Shown: piece after piece, positions 1 through 7,786 of the stretch
Layout: each line of letters starts with the position of its first letter
Position numbering within the stretch: position 1 is the stretch's first letter
Notes under the pieces: model-generated
What the model was told of the DNA's origin: nothing
Seen by the model: only the letters and a program-made list of their open reading frames with translations
Database searches by the model: none
Made by a program: the position numbers and the translations under genes
Source: Wolbachia endosymbiont (group B) of Parapoynx stratiotata
Lineage (GTDB): Bacteria; Pseudomonadota; Alphaproteobacteria; Rickettsiales; Anaplasmataceae
Length of the DNA: 64,000 nt
Direction of reading: 5' to 3'
Assembly: GCF_947250635.1 (NCBI RefSeq)
Contig: NZ_OX366335.1
Location: forward strand, 1,054,001-1,118,000

Positions 1-291
1 TTGCGGTTCAAAGCTTCCTTCTCTGTCTCTTGGTGTTAATAGTTCAAATGAGCCTGAACTTGTACGTAAAGTTTTTGCATTCCTTCCATTTCTTCGGTTA
101 TTTTCTTCACTTTTAGCTGACATGTGGCTTTCTATTTCACCTTCCAGACTTGCCTCTAGCAACCTTTTTATAAACGGTGTTAATGCTCCATCTCTTCCTG
201 TCAATGGTCTTCCTTCTCGTATAGATGACAGGATATTTGTTTCTAATTCTTTATAATCTACCAAACCAGTAGTTCTATTTGCTTGACCCAT
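1..291 (-). CDS. IS256-family transposase, partial (N-terminal 97 residues)
   Basis: The first 97 codons of a mutator-type (IS256 family) DDE transposase, identical in the visible part to the 410-residue copies elsewhere in the window. It starts with MGQANRTTGL after the ribosome binding site GGAGGTTTGAT. The catalytic DDE residues lie further downstream, outside the window, so I cannot tell whether this copy is intact. Confidence 0.92.
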   Translation of the reverse strand, partial: MGQANRTTGLVDYKELETNILSSIREGRPLTGRDGALTPFIKRLLEASLEGEIESHMSAKSEENNRRNGRNAKTLRTSSGSFELLTPRDREGSFEPQ

Positions 292-361
292 ATCAAACCT
301 CCATTTTTTATATCAATTTATTACTTTTTTTTCGGTTTGACACACTTTTTTGAACGTTCCC
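1..361 (-). mobile_element. IS256-family element, N-terminal part (runs off left edge)
   Basis: The right end of the same IS256-family element that is complete at 33115-34451 and 39201-40537. It ends at 361 with the inverted repeat that reads GGGAACGTTC then AAAAAAGTGTGTCAA on the minus strand. The transposase start codon is at 291-289, and the reading frame stays open to base 1. The element sits inside the 3' part of the group II intron reverse transcriptase gene, so it is younger than the intron. The other end lies outside the window, so the target duplication cannot be checked. Confidence 0.93.
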
Positions 362-1637
362 GTATAAATTGCTTTGAATTCATACTCTTCTTCTGACTAC
401 GTCGGTTCATCCATTTATACGCTAGCTTGATTACCCGCCAGAAGAATTTATTCAACCACCGGTAATTTCCGCTAACTCCGAAGTAGTTATAGTGTCCTGT
501 TAGTTTTGCTTTAAGTATTGACCACCAATCTTTAAGGTGAACTTTATTTCGGATCTTTTTCACCCATTCTTTGATTTCTTTAAGTTTTCTAGATAGATTT
601 TCTTTCGAGGTTTTATGACCTACCATTACTCTACCTTTACGACTCCTTGTACCATAATGGGTGAATCCTAGAAAGTTGAAACTTTCCGTTTTTCGTTTCT
701 CCCTTATTCCTTGTTGCCACTCCTTTTTGCCAAACTTTACTATTCTTGTTTTGTCTTCAGATATTTCCAGTCCAAATTTTCCTAGCCTTTGTTTCAGTGA
801 CTCTAAGAGTTCTCTAGCATCTTTTTCTCTTTCGCAGCAAATCAGGTGATCATCTGCATACCTAACTAGCTCCATATAACCTTTAGATCTTAGCTTGAAT
901 TTCTTTTCAAACCACAAATCCAGCACATAATGCAAGTATATATTAGCTAGTATAGGACTTACTATTCCCCCCTGAGGTGTGCCTAGTTCAGTTGCTTCAT
1001 AATGTCCTGCTTCGACTACTCCTGCCTTAAGAAATCGTTTTACTAACCACAGTATGTTTGGGTCTGTTATCCGTTCTCTCAAGCATCTCATTAGCCATTT
1101 GTGCTGGACATTATCAAAGAATTTCTTGATATCAACTTCTACTACATAGTTAGTTGGTCTGTACATAACTGCTTTATTTAGTGCATTTACCGCTTGATGA
1201 CAGCTTCTACCAGGACGAAAACCATATGAGTTATCCAGAAAGTTAGCTTCATAAATATTTTCTAATATCTTCTTCAGCATTATCTGGACTAACTTATCTT
1301 CTGTAGACGGTACTCCAAGCCCGCGTTTCTCTTTGCTTCCAGCTTTTGGTATATATACTCTTTTCACTGGTTGCGGTTGATATCGCTTTCTTTTCATACT
1401 ATCCACCAGAGTGTTGAGCTTCTCTTCAAGATTTTCTCCATAAGCTTCTACTGTCACCTGGTCTATACCGCATGCTTTGTTATGCTTTAGCTCTTTATAA
1501 CATTCAGCAAGATTCTCTGCGTTTATCAGATGAATTAACGATGTAAATTTCAATCGTTTATCTTGCCTGGCTCTTACTGCTATCTGATTTAGTTTTCTTT
1601 GCACGTTATTCCAACCTCCGTTGTATTGGCATAGCAA
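321..1637 (-). CDS. group II intron reverse transcriptase/maturase, C-terminus truncated by IS256
   Basis: The intron-encoded reverse transcriptase copies intron RNA into DNA during retrohoming and helps splicing. The frame shows the RT palm motifs: a conserved block around YGFRPGRSCHQA (about residue 140), TPQGGIVSPILANIYL (about 220) and the catalytic RYADDHL motif (about 265). The group II maturase domain (type X) follows in the last 120 residues. No HNH endonuclease domain is seen. The last 13 codons (RERSKKCVKPKKK) are read from the inverted repeat of the IS, so the native C-terminus is lost after about residue 425. The start is at 1637; Asn-Asn-Val-Gln-Arg-Lys near the start is typical of the family. 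Confidence 0.9.
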   Translation of the reverse strand: MLCQYNGGWNNVQRKLNQIAVRARQDKRLKFTSLIHLINAENLAECYKELKHNKACGIDQVTVEAYGENLEEKLNTLVDSMKRKRYQPQPVKRVYIPKAGSKEKRGLGVPSTEDKLVQIMLKKILENIYEANFLDNSYGFRPGRSCHQAVNALNKAVMYRPTNYVVEVDIKKFFDNVQHKWLMRCLRERITDPNILWLVKRFLKAGVVEAGHYEATELGTPQGGIVSPILANIYLHYVLDLWFEKKFKLRSKGYMELVRYADDHLICCEREKDARELLESLKQRLGKFGLEISEDKTRIVKFGKKEWQQGIREKRKTESFNFLGFTHYGTRSRKGRVMVGHKTSKENLSRKLKEIKEWVKKIRNKVHLKDWWSILKAKLTGHYNYFGVSGNYRWLNKFFWRVIKLAYKWMNRRSQKKSMNSKQFIRERSKKCVKPKKK

Positions 1638-2100
1638 TTCCTAAACCAGTCACTATATTGCTGACCGCTTCCCCTTGTATGTGGCTTTCCCACACTCTGA
1701 GTACTATCAATCAGTCCGACTTCCTTTATATCTTCCGTCAGTACTCGCCTTTGTTGACTTGTTCCAACGTACCTTAATAGGAATACAAAGGATCTCCCAA
1801 GTTTACGTAAACTCCATCTCAACACGTGATACGGCCTCAGATCCCGATAGAGTGAGTGATAACTTGCCCTATTGTTACCCTTCTTGCTGTCTTCCACTAT
1901 ATGCAACGTGTCGACCTCTATGACATCGAGAATTTCGGGACTCAATACCTTCACTTTCGTTGTACCCTGTGTTGTCCATTCCACTAGCTTTACTACGCTC
2001 GTTACCTTACGCAGCATAGTGGTTTGTTCCAGCCTGCTGGCTAGGCTTTGCCTGGGTTGGATTTTCACCAACTGGACTTTACGCACTTTGCTTGGCGCAC
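362..2100 (-). mobile_element. group II intron, 3' end removed or displaced by an IS
   Basis: A bacterial group II intron read on the minus strand. The likely 5' boundary is at 2100, where the sequence reads GTGCGCC, matching the conserved GUGYG start of such introns. About 460 bases of non-coding RNA region (domains I-III by position) precede the maturase gene. A long open frame over 1589-2104 is just an open stretch in this RNA region. The maturase gene runs directly into the IS256 inverted repeat at 361, so domains V and VI, needed for splicing, are not in the window next to it. The intron is probably unable to splice unless the remainder continues beyond the IS. Confidence 0.8.
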
Positions 2101-2187
2101 GCATGTTCCTCCTTAAAAAGTTAATTAAATAAAAGTCTATATCGGCTTTTACATAACTAATTTCTTTGTATGGTGCTATAAATAGGA

Positions 2188-2469
2188 TTAGCTTTGATAA
2201 GAATCTTTTCTGTGTTCAATTGAAGTAATAACTACTGTATGTTCTGGTGCATCTATATAATAAAGTATACGATAGGTACTCACCCGTAGACTACGTTGTC
2301 CACTTAAGTTATGCTTTAATGGCTTTCCAAGTCCAATTGGATCAACTGTTAGACGCTCCATTATTGCCTTCTTAATCATTAACTTTACTTTTGCTGGAAG
2401 AGCCGGAATGTCTTTCTTTATAACAGATTCTGAATAGTCTATATTGTAAGGCTTAATCCCAGAAGGCAT
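2188..2469 (-). CDS. relE: RelE/ParE-family toxin
   Basis: A 93-residue protein of the RelE/ParE superfamily, whose members are mostly ribosome-dependent mRNA endonucleases that act as toxins of toxin-antitoxin pairs. Visible features are the helical hairpin (ALPAKVKLMIKKAIMERL), the core LSGQRSLRVSTYRILYYI and the ending TSIEHRKDSY, all typical of RelE. I chose the methionine at 2469 (MPSGIKPYN) rather than 2535, because this removes 22 residues foreign to the family and leaves a 17-base overlap with the antitoxin gene, normal for such pairs. It is a distant paralogue of the toxin at 25503-25784. Confidence 0.82.
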   Translation of the reverse strand: MPSGIKPYNIDYSESVIKKDIPALPAKVKLMIKKAIMERLTVDPIGLGKPLKHNLSGQRSLRVSTYRILYYIDAPEHTVVITSIEHRKDSYQS

Positions 2470-2653
2470 CTTGATGTTTAACCCTCTTTTCTTTATAGCG
2501 TTCGTCAGCAATCTTAGATAATTCCATATCTTCAATTTCTTCTTCCATTAATTCAGTTAATAACTTTAAAACGGACTTGTCTTGAGATTGTGCTACACTA
2601 ACAAGTAAACCAGTTAGCTGCTCTATGGAATTTGTATGAGCTTTAGAATCCAT
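2453..2653 (-). CDS. antitoxin of the RelE pair
   Basis: A small acidic 66-residue protein immediately upstream of and overlapping the RelE toxin gene. The middle is a predicted helix rich in Glu (LLTELMEEEIEDMELSKIADERY) and the C-terminus ends HQDAFWD. The antitoxin at 25252 ends with a similar HEDIKWE, presumably the toxin-binding tail. No DNA-binding fold can be named with certainty. The role is inferred from size, charge and position. The pair stands between the tail operon and the intron. Confidence 0.75.
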   Translation of the reverse strand: MDSKAHTNSIEQLTGLLVSVAQSQDKSVLKLLTELMEEEIEDMELSKIADERYKEKRVKHQDAFWD

Positions 2654-2714
2654 ATTAACTATATACCTACAACTTCTTATATTTTAACATTTTTATGTAA
2701 TTTTGTCAACCATA

Positions 2715-3212
2715 TTAGATCCCTAGAATCGTTTGTAGCAAGGCCATTTGATCAACGCCATTTATCTTTCTAATCATATTTTCAGCATCGATCTCTATTA
2801 ATTCATTACCACCTATAGTAAGTTTATAATAATGGGCAGCTACAGTACACTTCAGCGTTGCTTTCTCAGCAGGTTTCCAGTTGCCAAAGTCAAACTCTTT
2901 AAAAATGCCTCTTAAATTGATTATTACTGCTTCAATATCATTACCTTGCATTCCTCCACGGAGCGTTAAAGATACTGAGTTTCCATCTATCAAGCCAAAA
3001 AGTCTAAATAGTTCTGAATCATACTCAGCGAAAGTAAAGTCTGCTTCAAGTTTCTCCATGCCCATATCAATATTTATTGGAATATCCATACCACCAGCTC
3101 TGTACTCTTCGGTTTTTATGGTAAGCTTCGGCAAGGTTATTTCATCTATTTTTCCTGCATAACCCCGGCCATCAACAAATACGTTAAAATTTCTCAGTAT
3201 TTTCGGTAACAC
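2715..3212 (-). CDS. contractile tail tube protein (P2 FII-like)
   Basis: A 165-residue major tail tube protein of the P2 FII family; it forms the inner tube of a contractile tail. The N-terminus MLPKILRNFNVFVDGRGYAGK and the central TIKTEEYRAGGMDIP are the characteristic regions. It follows the sheath gene by 11 bases in the same operon, as in P2. In P2-like phages the tape-measure gene and gpX/gpD genes follow the tube gene. Here a toxin-antitoxin pair and the intron follow instead. Confidence 0.92.
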   Translation of the reverse strand: MLPKILRNFNVFVDGRGYAGKIDEITLPKLTIKTEEYRAGGMDIPINIDMGMEKLEADFTFAEYDSELFRLFGLIDGNSVSLTLRGGMQGNDIEAVIINLRGIFKEFDFGNWKPAEKATLKCTVAAHYYKLTIGGNELIEIDAENMIRKINGVDQMALLQTILGI

Positions 3213-3223
3213 TTTGCTTTCTC

Positions 3224-4411
3224 CTAACTTATTACACTATTATTTACGAGATGAGATTTGAATGTTATTTGCTCAGCCGGATATGGTAGTGTAAATTCGA
3301 AATCAAAATATACTTTCCCGCTTGCAATATTTGTTGGTGTATTGAGCTCTGGAGTTGCATAACATTTTCCGCTAATAATCGCTCCTTGTACTTTTAAATT
3401 GGCCAAATAAGAATTCACCCCCTCAATCACATCATCTATATAAGTTTTGGTGATATTGCGATCAACTGCCCATAAATGAGCTCGAAGTAGACTATCATTG
3501 ATTAAATCTGCAGTCCTTCTCACTGACAGAAAAGCCCATTTTGAGTCATTTGAACATGTTCTATTTCCCCAAAGCCTATAGCCGTTTTGATGAATTATCG
3601 TTGTTACTTCATTTTCATTTAAGTGGTTTGCTCTGCAATTTGCATAACCTAAGCTAAAATCAATAGGCCTGCTTGTGCCAACAATACCATTTATCTCTTT
3701 ATTTGAAGGTGAATGCCAGAAGCCTTGTTCGCTGTCTATTTTAGCTATTAAACCAGCTACAAATGGACTCGATGGCAAGATTTTTTCTTTTCCTTCAATA
3801 AATAACTTAATCCATGGGTCAACTACGTAAACTCTTGAGCTGCCTACACTTTTTCTCCATTTTATTGCTTCTTCATCATTAGTATTTGGTCCGTCTGCAA
3901 CAATAATTGCTCTTAATTTTTCTGCTATGGAAATTAAAGCACTCACTACTGGATTTACTCCATCTATTTCAGGTAACTGATGAGTAAACTGAGGTGCAAT
4001 TAATATTCTTGGAGCAACATGAACTATACTTTCACTACTGAGGAATGCCTCTATCCCTTGATATTCTCCAGTCTCTTTATCAACTCCACCGATTATACTT
4101 TGAATAGTTTCACTTTCTTTGAGCTTTGGATCGCTGTTTTCACTTTCTTTAACTCGAATAACTACTACTGTTGCACCAATCTGGGAAAATATTCCATTTA
4201 TTGCAGAAGGTAAACTGCCACTCTTTCCGAGCTTTGCTGCTTCCTTTAAGCTTCCTGCAACTAACACTGGTTTATTTAGCGGAAATTTTTGCTCATCTGC
4301 TTCAGGTGCAGTACCAATTACACCTATCACTGATGATTTAGCTGTACGTACTGTCTTTGCTCCTGAGGTTACCTCAATAACATTTACGCCATGTAAAAAT
4401 TCTTCAGCCAT
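3224..4411 (-). CDS. contractile tail sheath protein (P2 FI-like)
   Basis: A 395-residue tail sheath protein, the subunit whose contraction drives the tube through the cell envelope. The N-terminal handle (FLHGVNVIEVTSGAKTVRTAKSSVIGVIGTAP) and the C-terminal sheath core with LWGNRTCSNDSKWAFLSVRRTADLI are typical of the FI family. I prefer the start at 4411 (MAEEFLHGV), where the ATG overlaps the stop of the upstream gene by 8 bases. A start at 4438 is possible but has no ribosome binding site. Confidence 0.93.
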   Translation of the reverse strand: MAEEFLHGVNVIEVTSGAKTVRTAKSSVIGVIGTAPEADEQKFPLNKPVLVAGSLKEAAKLGKSGSLPSAINGIFSQIGATVVVIRVKESENSDPKLKESETIQSIIGGVDKETGEYQGIEAFLSSESIVHVAPRILIAPQFTHQLPEIDGVNPVVSALISIAEKLRAIIVADGPNTNDEEAIKWRKSVGSSRVYVVDPWIKLFIEGKEKILPSSPFVAGLIAKIDSEQGFWHSPSNKEINGIVGTSRPIDFSLGYANCRANHLNENEVTTIIHQNGYRLWGNRTCSNDSKWAFLSVRRTADLINDSLLRAHLWAVDRNITKTYIDDVIEGVNSYLANLKVQGAIISGKCYATPELNTPTNIASGKVYFDFEFTLPYPAEQITFKSHLVNNSVIS

Positions 4412-4964
4412 TTCTTTGTATTTTCTTCCTGAAATCATCTAGCAAAGTCTGTAGCTCATTTTCACTTTTGGCTTCTTCAATCTTTCTTTTGGCTAAATCT
4501 TCAAGCTCTTCACATTTAATTATTGCTTTTACTGCTTTTTTCACTTTTTCCTCAATTATTCTTGCCATTTCAATAACCGTAATACCACGGACTTTTGCTA
4601 AAGGTTCTATAATTTCTTTATCCTTTTCATCTATAGATTCTGGTGCTGCTAGAATGCTTTTTGCGGCTTCCGCTTGAATCTCATAAGATTTAGCTTTTTG
4701 GTGAGAATGACCTGCATATTGGTGAGTATGATTATCATAATAGAAACGCATACTATCAAATGCACAAAGCTTCGCATTATCCAGTAACTCCTTTTGTATA
4801 TCTTCTTTAGTACGCTGAGCAATTTTTCCTCCTTCTGTTAAACAATAGCTTTTTTGCCAATCAAAATCTTCTGGTGCTTCATACCAATCATTTTCAGTTG
4901 GCTTGCTTTCAAGTGTTGTTGTTTCTACTTGTTTATCATTTTCAAATCTAATGTAGATAGACAT
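4404..4964 (-). CDS. probable tail fibre assembly-like protein
   Basis: A 186-residue hydrophilic protein between the fibre gene and the sheath gene. The N-terminal 60 residues (IYIRFENDKQV, then ENDWYEAPEDFDW) look like the start of small phage tail-fibre-associated proteins. The C-terminal two thirds are strongly helical and charged (EIIEPLAKVRGITVIEMARIIEEKVKKAVKAI). The position right after a fibre gene suggests a fibre chaperone or attachment role. The family assignment is tentative. Confidence 0.55.
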   Translation of the reverse strand: MSIYIRFENDKQVETTTLESKPTENDWYEAPEDFDWQKSYCLTEGGKIAQRTKEDIQKELLDNAKLCAFDSMRFYYDNHTHQYAGHSHQKAKSYEIQAEAAKSILAAPESIDEKDKEIIEPLAKVRGITVIEMARIIEEKVKKAVKAIIKCEELEDLAKRKIEEAKSENELQTLLDDFRKKIQRNG

Positions 4965-4970
4965 TGTTTG

Positions 4971-6392
4971 TTACCTCCAAATCTCATACGTGTTAGATAA
5001 TCCTGGACATTGCCAACCCCTGAGCGTCCTTTCCACATCTACCTCAAGCCCTGTGGTGAGAAAATTGCTACGTATGTTATAAATCCCCCACTGAATAAAT
5101 TGACCATAGTTGTGTACATAATTTGATGCAAGCATACCTTGACTAACTTGTGTTCTGGAATACAGATAAGATGATGTGTAAAGTAATATTGCAACTGTTT
5201 TTCCTGCTGGAATCTCCACATTACCAGATCCGGCTAACTTGCTATCAGAACTCGTGTATTGGTAAACATTTTTCCATACTATTTTTGAAATACTTGATTT
5301 ATTAGAATTAGTGTTATCAGGAGTTCCCACAAATAATCCTGCTCCCCCATACTCCGTACTCGAATACGATGATCCAACAAATTCCATTGTCTTATTTATG
5401 TTCACATTGGTTGTATTTTTTACAAATACTACTCCAAGTGCAGCATACGGGTAATAGTATATCTCATCATAACTACCCGAAAAACTTTTTGTGCATAACT
5501 CTCCGTAAATAAATGTTCCTTTACTTCCCTCTATAAAACTTAGTTGTCTTGGCCGATAAAAACTAACGTAATCTGTATTGTACGTATGGCTACCTGCTAG
5601 TAGTTGTAACATATAGTCAGTTTTTGTTATATCACTACTCCACTTTCCAAGCTCTGTCGTAAAAGTTCCGTGGCCAAAATAATTATTTTTTCTGCCAAGT
5701 ACACCAAATAAGAAAGGTAATGACCCTGGTTCAACCATGTTGCGCTTTCTTATTTCATTTATAAGAGACACTTTTAACTGTTCATCCCGAGTTTTTACCT
5801 CATTCAGGATGTTTTCAATTCGAGTTTCTATTTCCCCAATAATTGATGAGCCAGATGGTACATTATTAACAGCACGAAAATCTTCTACTAAACCTTTAAG
5901 ACCATCTTTATGACTATTACTAATGCTATTTATTGCTGCAATATTGGCATTCTTTCTCGTATCAAGTAGCGATAAATTTGTTGTTCCTTTTTCATCAATT
6001 CTCTTTAATAACTGCTTCTCTGATTCAGAGATCACTGCTAAAGAACTAGCTTTTTTATTATCCAGATCAGTTAAGTGTTTTTTTGCACTATCAAGAAGTT
6101 CTTTTAGCTTACCATCAGTCATCTGTACAATTTCAGAAACTGCACTTTTGTCGACTATTGATTCCAATGCTTTAGCAAGATATGCTAATTGATCTGGTGT
6201 ACTGTTTGCTGCTAAATCCTTAAGCCTCTTTTGTAGTGCATCAATTATTTCTTTTACTTTAGTCATTTGCGCAATATCAGAAATAGCTTTTTTATCTGCT
6301 ATCAATTCCAGCGATTTTGCAAGATATGCCAGTTGATCAGGTGTGCTATTTGCTGCTAAATCCTTTATCCTTTGGTATATTGCTTCTTTCAT
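4971..6392 (-). CDS. phage tail fibre-like protein with N-terminal 48-residue repeats
   Basis: A 473-residue protein likely to form part of the tail fibre or adhesion apparatus. The N-terminal 110 residues hold two copies of a 48-residue repeat, with DLAANSTPDQLAYLAK at about residues 11 and 59. The next 130 residues are coiled-coil-like. The C-terminal half is rich in Gly, Ser, Thr, Tyr and Asn, like a receptor-binding beta-structured head. The start at 6392 overlaps the preceding stop as ATGA; an upstream TTG at 6398 is less likely. The gene lies 6 bases before the assembly-like gene. Confidence 0.72.
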   Translation of the reverse strand: MKEAIYQRIKDLAANSTPDQLAYLAKSLELIADKKAISDIAQMTKVKEIIDALQKRLKDLAANSTPDQLAYLAKALESIVDKSAVSEIVQMTDGKLKELLDSAKKHLTDLDNKKASSLAVISESEKQLLKRIDEKGTTNLSLLDTRKNANIAAINSISNSHKDGLKGLVEDFRAVNNVPSGSSIIGEIETRIENILNEVKTRDEQLKVSLINEIRKRNMVEPGSLPFLFGVLGRKNNYFGHGTFTTELGKWSSDITKTDYMLQLLAGSHTYNTDYVSFYRPRQLSFIEGSKGTFIYGELCTKSFSGSYDEIYYYPYAALGVVFVKNTTNVNINKTMEFVGSSYSSTEYGGAGLFVGTPDNTNSNKSSISKIVWKNVYQYTSSDSKLAGSGNVEIPAGKTVAILLYTSSYLYSRTQVSQGMLASNYVHNYGQFIQWGIYNIRSNFLTTGLEVDVERTLRGWQCPGLSNTYEIWR

Positions 6393-6583
6393 TTCCAAAA
6401 ATTTAAAAAAGTCTCAAAATTAAACCGCTCAAAATTACTCTTAAGTTGATTATGCTCATCTTCTCTTTCGGTAATATCTTCATCTATTTTCTTAATTGTG
6501 GTACGGATACGAACAACATCCTGCACAGCAATATTTTCTGGATGTGGTAGTGGATACCCTCTGCTTGTTTTATCATCTGACAT
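6389..6583 (-). CDS. small phage protein between tail genes
   Basis: A 64-residue protein starting MSDDKTSRGYPLPHPEN, with a helical second half (VVRIRTTIKKIDEDITERE). I chose the start at 6583, just after the stop of the upstream gene at 6588, instead of 6643, which would overlap that gene by 56 bases. It overlaps the fibre gene as ATGA. It is probably a structural adaptor translated with the fibre, but no family is recognised. Confidence 0.65.
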   Translation of the reverse strand: MSDDKTSRGYPLPHPENIAVQDVVRIRTTIKKIDEDITEREDEHNQLKSNFERFNFETFLNFWK

Positions 6584-6587
6584 TCTG

Positions 6588-7772
6588 CTAAGTGATAATG
6601 ATTCGTAGATTTTTGACTTTAGGGCGATAAACAACCGTTCCACTCAAAGCTAATTTTACCCTTGTCTCATTACCATTAAAGTTTGTTAGCACATGAGTTC
6701 TCTCTACCAAATTTTCTCCAATTGGTTTTCCTGATGTTAAATTTACTAATTGCCAATCCACGTTTTTTTGTACATACGCTTTAACATCTGCAGTGCCAGG
6801 TATCAGCGCATCATATGTTATGGTAATCTTAGTGTTAGCTCCTGCTGTAATGCTTCTAGTTACATAATCTGCACTCTTAGAAAGATTACCCATAACTAGC
6901 TGTAACCCAGGATATAGCACTGGACTTTTCTCTCGCCCTCCTTTTAGGCTTGCTTTTACCGTTAATTCCCCATTTATTCTTTCACGCAGTGCAAGCGGCA
7001 AATTATCAGACAAAAAGTTTTCTCTTCCCTCTTCATCTGTTAAGATAAATTCTACATTGGTATCAAATGCTACTTTTTCGACGTTCGTCAAAACAATTAA
7101 ATCTGATACATTATTTACAGTAACTTTGCCCAGGTCAACAACATGAGAAACTTCACTAAATTTTGCAGCTAGTAGTCGAAACGTTAAATCTAAATTTTGA
7201 TGTGGAGTCCAGGTGCTTGCATTGCTAGATGACAGTAATGCTCCTACTTGATATGGCTGACTTGTTACCCAACGGCTATTTACTGCATCATACTTGCCAA
7301 GCTCTGCTATTTTTACTGCAGTATCTGCATCATCGGTAAGTAAAACTATTGCATATTCTCTGCCAGCTTCACACCAGACAGGAGACCAAGTAATACGTGT
7401 TGCTGTGCCATCTATCTTTATATCTTTTGGCTCAATATAGCTTTCAGCAATGACAGTCTGCGAGGGCATTCCCACTGCTGTTTCTCTAATCTGCACAACA
7501 ACACGTTTTTTGCCTTTATTTATAAACCATAACTCTAGACCTCCTATGTGTCTGCTCTCATTTAAAGTAAATGTTTGCGCTAAAGGATCAACTCTTCTTG
7601 CTGCGATAACTCTTCTTCTCTCTTCTATGGTAATTGTTTTTTTACCAGTATAAGTTGTCTCTCCATAGCTTCCTTTATTCCCATAAAATTGCACCAATTT
7701 AGTACCTGCTGGAATGTTTGCTGGGATTTTTATTTTTCCCTTTAATTTTCCCTGGTTGTTAGCTGTTAACAT
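6588..7772 (-). CDS. phage tail-associated structural protein, unknown family
   Basis: A 394-residue protein, predominantly beta-structured by composition (many Val, Thr, Ile and Gly), with no signal peptide or membrane segment. The middle (DPLAQTFTLNESRHIGGLELWFINKG) resembles carbohydrate-binding or fibre-type jelly-roll modules in phage tail proteins that follow DUF4815 proteins. Its start is preceded by GGAAAAATAA. It lies 14 bases after the DUF4815 gene and 5 bases before the small gene, so it belongs to the tail operon. Confidence 0.65.
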   Translation of the reverse strand: MLTANNQGKLKGKIKIPANIPAGTKLVQFYGNKGSYGETTYTGKKTITIEERRRVIAARRVDPLAQTFTLNESRHIGGLELWFINKGKKRVVVQIRETAVGMPSQTVIAESYIEPKDIKIDGTATRITWSPVWCEAGREYAIVLLTDDADTAVKIAELGKYDAVNSRWVTSQPYQVGALLSSSNASTWTPHQNLDLTFRLLAAKFSEVSHVVDLGKVTVNNVSDLIVLTNVEKVAFDTNVEFILTDEEGRENFLSDNLPLALRERINGELTVKASLKGGREKSPVLYPGLQLVMGNLSKSADYVTRSITAGANTKITITYDALIPGTADVKAYVQKNVDWQLVNLTSGKPIGENLVERTHVLTNFNGNETRVKLALSGTVVYRPKVKNLRIIIT

Positions 7773-7786
7773 TTATTTTTCCAATT

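Noticed and set aside
1589-2104. A 171-codon minus-strand protein gene upstream of the intron maturase
   Set aside because: It lies in the structured RNA part of the group II intron, begins at the intron boundary and overlaps the maturase; the open frame is incidental.
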